A DNA stretch of 64,000 nucleotides. Source: Flammulina velutipes (Eukaryota; Basidiomycota; Agaricomycetes; Agaricales; Physalacriaceae). The position numbers were made by a program, and so were the translations under genes. Below are positions 57,692-64,000 of the stretch, piece after piece. Each line of letters starts with the position of its first letter. Position 1 is the first letter of the stretch. The notes below the pieces were generated by a model. That model was not told the DNA's origin. It made no database searches and was given only the letters and a program-made list of their open reading frames with translations. The DNA is taken from assembly GCA_011800155.1 (NCBI GenBank), contig CM022376.1:1860001-1924000 (forward strand), in the 5' to 3' direction.

Positions 57692-58269
57692 TGAACAATG
57701 GCCAAAGGTACGTTTTCGTTCAAACATTCAATGTCTACTGATCATTATGCCCAGTCCTCCGAGCCAGTCTTTGCAATACCGCTGGTAAACATCAACAAGT
57801 GGCGGAGAGGCTCTACATCGAGTGTATGGTCTCATAATAGACGAGCTGATGTTGTTTTATCAATGTAAATCACCGGCATGATTTCTTATAAGTGAATGTT
57901 TTTCGGGGTACTGTTAAGTTCTATGGGAATAGTGTACATGGATTCTGTGGTTTCTACTGATGTAACACATCGACTGCCCTTGAAGGGTGTAGACAGTACT
58001 GATTCATGATCATGCATTCCATGGGCTGAATCATTACAGCATCTTCACCAGACATCAATAGATTAATTGGGGTACACTTTACGAGTCCAGAACTGGCAGA
58101 AGAATTGGACATCCAACGCACATATAAAGACCCATATCATGATATGCTTACACCTGCTATCCAGTTCGGGCCATGTTGAACATGACTTGTACAGTTACTT
58201 AATCATAAACTACCACTGGGCCATGTGTCCTCCCTTCCACTAGAAAATGACGAATTAGAGATCCAAACA
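57692..58269. other. intergenic region
   Basis: No coding or repeated feature was recognised between DUF6535 copy 1 and the PDX1 fragment. Confidence 0.35.
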
Positions 58270-58490
58270 TCAAGAATCACAATCTAGCAGAGCTGCTCTC
58301 ATAGTCAGACCAACCATTGCCGCGCCGAGATCTTCAGCCAGTACTGTAGGGTTGTTGTAGTGTGTAACGGCTTGGACGATAGCTTTGGCGCGTTTTGTGG
58401 CATCACCCGACTATCCTTCGTGAAAAGCACACACTATGATGGGGCGGAGAACATGCATACCTTGAAGCTTCCGAAACTGACGAAGTGAGA
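58270..58490 (-). pseudogene. PDX1: fragment of pyridoxal 5'-phosphate synthase (PDX1/SNZ), C-terminal end only
   Basis: On the minus strand a short exon reads VSFGSFK and, after an intron (gtatgc to gatag, about 58461-58413), [36 protein letters not shown] and a TGA at 58270. This is the C-terminal end of the lyase subunit of vitamin B6 synthase, whose usual text is close to [21 protein letters not shown] and GEAMVGI. The rest of the protein, about 250 residues including the catalytic lysines, is absent. The homology ends near 58490, just before the direct repeat at 58541. It is a non-functional remnant. Confidence 0.75.
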
Positions 58491-58540
58491 TTAGAATGCA
58501 GCCACGGCTGGACCGGCCCGCGGACGAATACCATCAATGA

Positions 58541-59938
58541 ACCAATCAACACGTTTTACAACATACCACCACCAATTCATCACACTCATCCCTCAATATA
58601 CGTCCTGGTTCCCAATAAAACTCGGATTACCGCCTTCATTGCAATCTTCATCAACCGTATTCTCTGGTCTCACAAGTTCCAAGATGCCCTTGTCCCACAT
58701 ACGGAATTCCTTGTCAAGGCAACCTAGCGCTCAAGGCAATGAAGGACGAGTCTTATTCCCCTCGAGGAAGAAAGGATGGCGCTTCTTGAGCTGGAACCAG
58801 ATAAATCACCAGACGCGGATCCTGTGTGATAGATAGTCCCCACATTCCCTTAGCTGTTCTGCTTGATTTTGCGCCACGACCATGGCAGATTCCCCTCCTC
58901 CTTCAAGCGGCTCTACGCTTTACAACACTGACCTCCCCAGTGCCGGTAATTACTCTGGCCGTCCTGTTGACGCGTCGAATGTCGATGCGCAGAATGGATC
59001 CACCTTTCCCATCCCGACTTTTTATTCCGCTCCCAGAACAACCAAGCACACGCTCATGGGTATACGAGCCGCTGAAGGACATTCTCAAAGGGGTGAGCAA
59101 TTTATCTAGTCTGGTTTCCATCGTTGACTGAATTGCGCCACGCAGCGAATGACCCCTTCGACTACGAACAGAAATATCCGGAGGACGAGGAATACCAAGA
59201 GATGGGCCCCATGGCTAGGATCTGGAAGGTTTTCTTAGATGAATGTGGTAAATTCGACTCTGAGATGGTTGAGAACTGGAGAGACGCGCTGGATGTGCTG
59301 CTTGTTTTCGTGAGTTTTACAGCACTGTTTGGGTGTTTTCTGAATGAGCGTGTATAGGCTGGACTATTCTCTGCCGTCGTCACCACCTTCGTCTCCCAAA
59401 CGTGCCAAAACCTCCAACCCGACTTCCAGGAGATCAATGCGTCCAAGATGAACGAGGTCTCCGAACTCATCCGTGCCGCCATCCTAAACGGCACCGAAGG
59501 CATTCTGAGCATCCCGCGCTCCTCCAACACAGCCGCCTCCTTCAGACCCAGCCTATCCGCGCTTTGGGTCAATGGCCTTTGGTTCACGAGCCTCGCGCTG
59601 AGTCTGACGACAGCACTTATCGCTGTTTTGACGAAGCAGTGGATACATCAGTACATGTCTGTTTCATCTGGCACGCCCCGCGACCGTAGTCGCATCCGCC
59701 AGTTCAGGTACATGAGCTTGCAACAGTGGCAGGTTCCCGTCATCATCGGTCTCCTCCCCGTCCTCATGCATGTCTCCCTCGGCGTCTTCTTCACTGGACT
59801 CACGATCTTCCTATGTTCACTCAATACGGCCATAGCTGGTGTCATCGGTTCTATCGCCGCTGCTGCCTTTGGCGTCTACATCACCACGAACCTCCTTCCA
59901 CTCTTCAAACCTGGATGCCCGTACAAGACCCCGCTGAC
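58541..59938 (+). repeat. direct repeat, copy 2 (upstream region and first third of DUF6535 gene)
   Basis: Partner of 54415-55812 with the same length to within a few bases. Its left edge falls about 50 bp from the PDX1 fragment. Confidence 0.85.
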
Positions 59939-61805
59939 CTTCCACTCTCACTCGCTTTCGCATTACCTGTGGCGCCAGTTCCAATGTCTCATGGTCTTGT
60001 TCGTGTCCGTTGTGTCCCCGGATTCGCACAAAGACGACAGATCAGTTAAAGGGGGACGGGGAAGGCCATTAAAAGAGTTACGGTCCCTCGAAGCTCTGGA
60101 GAAAGAGCGAGTAGACTGCGACGCAAGCTGCATTGACACCCAGTGCCTTTCATGGCTGTTCAACGTGTCATCTAACTTATCCGTCCAACGCGTCGTCATG
60201 CAGGCCATCAGCAATTTACCTCTGCAGGATACCGGCGCCATTCTTACCAGCATCCCATCGTTGAAGGTCTCCCTTACAAATACCATGACATCTATCGAAG
60301 AGCGAGTTTCCGACAGGCCAGTCTATGACCGGCTCTTTCGATCCCTCTCAAGGTTCGACTACTACTACACAATTCCCTATACATTAGGTCAAGCTCCTGG
60401 CCAACATCGCCTCTCTGTCCTTGCTCACAGGAGCCATTCTGCTCAGGCCGCTGAGTACCTTCGTGCTCAAATCATCAATCCCACCGCAAGGATGGATGTC
60501 TTGTCGTGGGCCAAGATTATGACCAATGCCCTCCATGACGGTATTGCATGGTTAGACGTCAACCGGGAAGATTCTGATGTCTGGCGCTCCCTGGTCCCTA
60601 TACTGCTTGTGGCCCATACGTGCTCTCAGCGCACAAATTGCGATCGGTCTCGCAAGAAACTCATCACAGTCCAAGCCTGGCAATCCCATCGGCTGACCAT
60701 CCTTGATGCCGACAGGACTAACGAGGCCTTTTCATTTCGCTATGCAATCGAAACATACATGCGCCCTTCCTTCTTGAAGTTGATCTTGGACGAGTATGAT
60801 TCATCTCTGCAACCGTTCCCTCCCGAACTGCCCTCGGATATTGCCCTTCAGCTCAGTCTCATGCCATCGCCCTCCGTTCGGACGGCTGGTATTTGGACAG
60901 AAGAGTTATGGCAGTGTATCGAGAAGTATGTCGAGGTGCTACCTGCAAAGATTGGGGGACATACAGTCGAGCGACACCCAGAGATAGTCAGGCCTATGTT
61001 CCATGCCCTGCTCAATGTCGTGCGCGCAACTGACTTCGTTGAAACGTTGACTTCGGGTCAAAAGTTGGAGGCTTGTCTATTTCTCCTTCGAGCATTACAC
61101 ATGGATCCTGGACTTCAGCAGTACATGGACTCTCACATCACTCCAGCTATTCTGCAAAAGATTTTAGGAGTTGCCTTCGCTCCCGGCCGCCATCTCCTTC
61201 CTTCACCTCTTATCACCGATATACTCAATGTCCTTGAACCGTCGAGATCTCCCCTTGTTGCCAACGTCTACGAATACTTGCGTGAGCGGCAATGGCTCGA
61301 GGAAGTCACGAAGACACTTTCGTCTTGGCATGATATCGATATTCCACGTCATGAAGATCACTACGACCTGAGTTATCCGTTTCTCGCTTGTGCGTATGTA
61401 AAGGGCTTGAGGGCGCTCAAATATGTCAGTCCCGCGGAATATAGGGATACTTTAGATTACTTGACGCCTCCGAATCTTTTGCGACTGTCGAAACTCGTCC
61501 TGCTCGCTGACACAGACAGCAGGCAGAACCTATGGACTTTGGCCAACGTCGCTGGGAGCATGGCGTGGGCAAAGTGCGGCGAGGATCTTGCTACCTTCCT
61601 AGCATCTGAGGGCGCGAAGGCGAATTATGATCACCACGCCAGCGCTCGTCGAGGACGCCATCCGTTCAATGACCGATTGCTTTTGTCATACGGGACCTAC
61701 CACGATCTGTCAGATCTACTCGGCCAGACTATACACCACCAAGCAACACTAGGGAAGACGGTACAGTTACCATTGTCTAATGCCTATCCACCTATGGTTT
61801 GTTAA
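58882..61805 (+). CDS. DUF6535-domain membrane protein, copy 2
   Basis: ATG at 58882 starts a product of about 940 residues with the same three-exon start as copy 1. The N-terminal third is nearly identical (NDPFDYEQKYPEDEEYQEMG, AGLFSAVVTTFVSQTCQ) and the membrane helices are conserved. From about residue 300 the two proteins share only moderate similarity, for example RHPFNDRLLLSYGTYHDLSD here against RHPFNVGLQLSYGPFDDLKD. The acidic run of copy 1 is replaced by DSHKDDRSVKGGRGRP. The C-terminus is longer (LSNAYPPMVC, TAA at 61805). Function is unknown. Confidence 0.8.
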
Positions 61806-62340
61806 CTTTTTTACGTGTATAGATGGAGGCTAACGAGAATTATAGACGGGCACAGTGAATGAGTGGACGGCCCAAAGGGAAATGAATGTTACCACTCAGA
61901 CTGATTTTGTGTAATTACTTATCTAGTAATGATTCCTCCTGTACATAAACGTCGTCTCTGACAAAGATTCAGAAGCTCTCGAAAGCTTCGCTGGAAAAGT
62001 ACATCAAACGATCACGCCTCTCACAGGATGTGAAATTCACATCTTTCCTCCTTCCACTTCCACGCGTCAAGCCTAGTTATGTTTCATTGTTTTATCGTTA
62101 TGGCGATTACAGATCACCATGTCACTGCATGCTACCGACTTTATTGTCCCGCTTGCAGTGACGAGGTATTGGTGCTTGTTCTAGGACAATGCATGCCCTT
62201 GTTCTGCAGTACTGCAAAATTTTATTATAGGACATGGACAAGGGCTCAGTACACCCACACTTTCTAAAGACAAAAGCTTTTGTCTTGGTCACAGGTTATA
62301 ACACTCTCACCAGAGCTTCCAAACATGTACGCTTCTCAGA
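61806..62340. other. intergenic region with a 20-bp perfect palindrome
   Basis: AAGACAAAAGCTTTTGTCTT at 62267-62286 is a perfect palindrome, and GATGTGAAATTCACATC near 62028-62044 is another. Otherwise nothing is supported. Confidence 0.4.
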
Positions 62341-62879
62341 ATGTCTACTACGCAGGATGAGCGGCTCAACGACGAATTCCTCGCCTCTTTTATTCTGTCT
62401 GTTGTCAAGAATGTCACCTCAGATCCCCCCAGCGTTCTGGTATCAATTATTGCGCGTCAATTCCAAAGGTAGAGTGTCTCGTTTGGTTTCTGACTGCATT
62501 CAGATTGTTGCTGAAATGAGATTTAACAAGGTCTGCTCACACTATTCGCTCGTACTTCAGTACCGTAGATCACAACGGAGAACACGAAGTTTCCGCTCCT
62601 CTCGACGATGGTACAGGTCGTCCTATTAGAGACATATCTCTACGGCCTGCTCTCGTCCGCGGGAGGGAAGGCCATATCTGGACGGTAGAGGACTTCTCAT
62701 CCATCGTATCCAACCTCATCCTTCAAGCGCGCCAGCTAGAATCCAATTCTCATGTAGGACAACGGCCTCCATCACCATCATCTGGCAAGCGCGCCACACA
62801 ACCGGTCAGGACGACTTTATCGACAACGAGGATCGCTCCGTCTCGCCACAAACGTCGGTGGCGCAGCCAATCAACTTGA
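62341..62879 (+). CDS. small unrecognised gene (tentative)
   Basis: ATG at 62341 opens MSTTQDERLNDEFLASFI, then LSVVKNVTSDPPSVLVSIIA. A phase-2 intron of about 95 nt (gtagag to cttcag) leads to STVDHNGEHEVSAPLDDGTG, RPALVRGREGHIWTVEDFSS and IVSNLILQARQLESN. The frame then ends in TGA at 62877-62879 after a basic stretch. A different frame (GQDDFIDNEDRSVSPQTS) is also open at the end, so the C-terminus is uncertain. The product would be about 150 residues. The patterned first part looks like real coding sequence, but no family was recognised. Confidence 0.4.
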
Positions 62880-63446
62880 ACACAGCCTACACGAGCAACA
62901 TTCCTTATCACTTCCAACTTCTACTCTTACCACCCACGTTCCCACAAATCCAGCACGTCCTAAATGCTCCAGTAAATTTTTCTGCGAAGCTACATACCCT
63001 CAACATTCTTTACTCTCTTCCATCCTTCCAAATTTCTGAAGTCTCTATCTCTATTCTTTCAGGCTTGTCTGTGTCTGACTCGGAGTCCATCACCAAGTTC
63101 CTGCATTCTATTTCTTGTATTCACGCTGGCTCAATTTTTATCAAGTGATCTCTCTAATTTCCGAAGAAGCACTACTCTCCAGTCATAGCAATGTCTATTA
63201 TGTGTGTCCTTGAGCTCGAATCATTGCGCCACACAAAGCTGTGGACATCGAATCTGGATATAGGCTGCAAGATTACCTGGAGAGTATATATAGGACCTAG
63301 ATTACGACGCAGAATAACATAGTACATCTGTTTTGCCTGGAACTTCGCGCTCTTCATGTGTTTTGCTTACCGTACAAAATATGCATGTGTAACGTTCGAA
63401 ACAGAATACTTTCGCCCTAATGGTAAAACACTACATCATAAATTTC
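62880..63446. other. intergenic region
   Basis: Between two convergent genes. A hydrophobic open frame (62858-63148) may be a 3' extension of the small gene before it, but this is not supported further. Confidence 0.35.
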
Positions 63447-64000
63447 TCAGTAAAATCGTATGCTAGTTGGGTCTTTACCATCCACCAACCGCCGATGTAC
63501 GATACTACTCGTGAAAGAGGACCACTAGAAGGTATCATGAGCATCAAGACCTCAACGAGAAGAAGGAAACATACCCCATTGCCAACAAACACAGCCGCTC
63601 TTCTTGCAATCTCCATATCAATAGCCATAGCGACCTCTTTCTGCTCTACCGTCTCCAATAGCAAATCCCTACTCGTCCTAATCGTTGGCCACCCGTCCAT
63701 CTTCAACGCTACTAGAAGCTGATCCAGCCATTCCCCCTTCTCATTCGTCAAGAGATACATGACGTCCGTCACACCCTTGTACTCCTTCCGCGCCTGGCTG
63801 ATTCGTGCCACCACGTCATTTATGTCCGGTAAGCAACGTCGCATGTATATGGCGATGTTATCCGGAGTATTCTCGCCCCATGAACTGCCTGGCGGAGGCG
63901 TAAAAGCATCAGGAAGGAAATCAAGCTGGTTCCAGCCATAGAAAGTCGAGCTCCACGTCGCAAAGTGCTTGCATGCACCCTCGTAGTCGCCTCGCCGAAT
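63447..64000 (-). CDS. O-fucosyltransferase-like protein, C-terminal part (5' end outside window)
   Basis: The frame enters from beyond 64000 with IRRGDYEGACKHFATWSS. The R-R-G-D motif is like the H-x-R-R-G-D nucleotide-sugar motif of O-fucosyltransferase-like and related fungal glycosyltransferases. It continues with WNQLDFLPDAFTPPPGSS, NIAIYMRRCLPDINDVVARI and MAIDMEIARRAAVFVGNG. An intron of about 50 nt precedes the last exon WSSFTSSIVHRRLVDGKDPT, which ends RFY and TGA at 63447. The conserved GNGWSSFTS end near the terminus is typical of this group. It probably transfers a sugar in the secretory pathway, but the donor and acceptor cannot be read from this part. Confidence 0.6.

Overview
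The window is nuclear DNA of a filamentous basidiomycete, most likely an Agaricomycete. Genes are dense and cut by many 45-60 nt GT-AG introns. Several families are typical of mushrooms (DUF6534, DUF6535, an F-box-like leucine-rich protein, a tnp2-type transposase). Gene models were built by hand from conserved motifs, splice signals and intron phase, so exon edges are inferred.

Left part (1-18.3 kb). A partial DUF6534 membrane protein is followed by an SDR oxidoreductase and a dihydroflavonol-reductase-like dehydrogenase. Next comes a Tc1/mariner-type DNA transposon (5787-9482) with 94-bp perfect terminal inverted repeats and a TA target duplication. It sits in the first coding exon of an unrecognised gene and carries a transposase plus a second, convergent gene. 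Then follow a mitochondrial citrate carrier, an unrecognised protein, a second DUF6534 protein and a multi-pass membrane protein.

Middle (18.3-39.5 kb). One Trk-type potassium transporter gene (minus strand, 39531 to 18281) is split by an 18,004-bp CACTA/EnSpm-type element (20162-38165). The element has inverted ends starting CACACCGTGG and a 3-bp CCA target duplication, and joining the flanks across one CCA restores the Trk frame. It carries seven apparently intact genes: a tnp2-like transposase, a WD40 membrane protein, a coiled-coil protein, a Cys/His protein, a multi-pass membrane protein and two unrecognised proteins. Its right two thirds is modular. Divergent promoter regions carry triplets of small hairpins with a nearly constant core (ACTTTGTGT-like in gene sense) and different but complementary stems. 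Convergent gene ends carry a roughly 70-bp three-armed fold-back. This is the best candidate here for an undescribed system.

Right part (39.5-64 kb). An Ett1-like protein has a CCAAT-box cluster upstream. It is followed by PIG-P (GPI anchor synthesis), an F-box-like protein and a cluster of secreted protein-kinase-like genes. In one of these a degenerate pseudokinase unit appears fused to a kinase unit. The kinase cluster surrounds a secreted DUF5695 protein. Two tandem DUF6535 genes follow. Between them lies a fragment of a vitamin B6 synthase (PDX1/SNZ) gene, cut near the duplication edge. A short unrecognised gene and a partial O-fucosyltransferase-like gene close the window. Genes look intact except where a mobile element or a duplication broke them.
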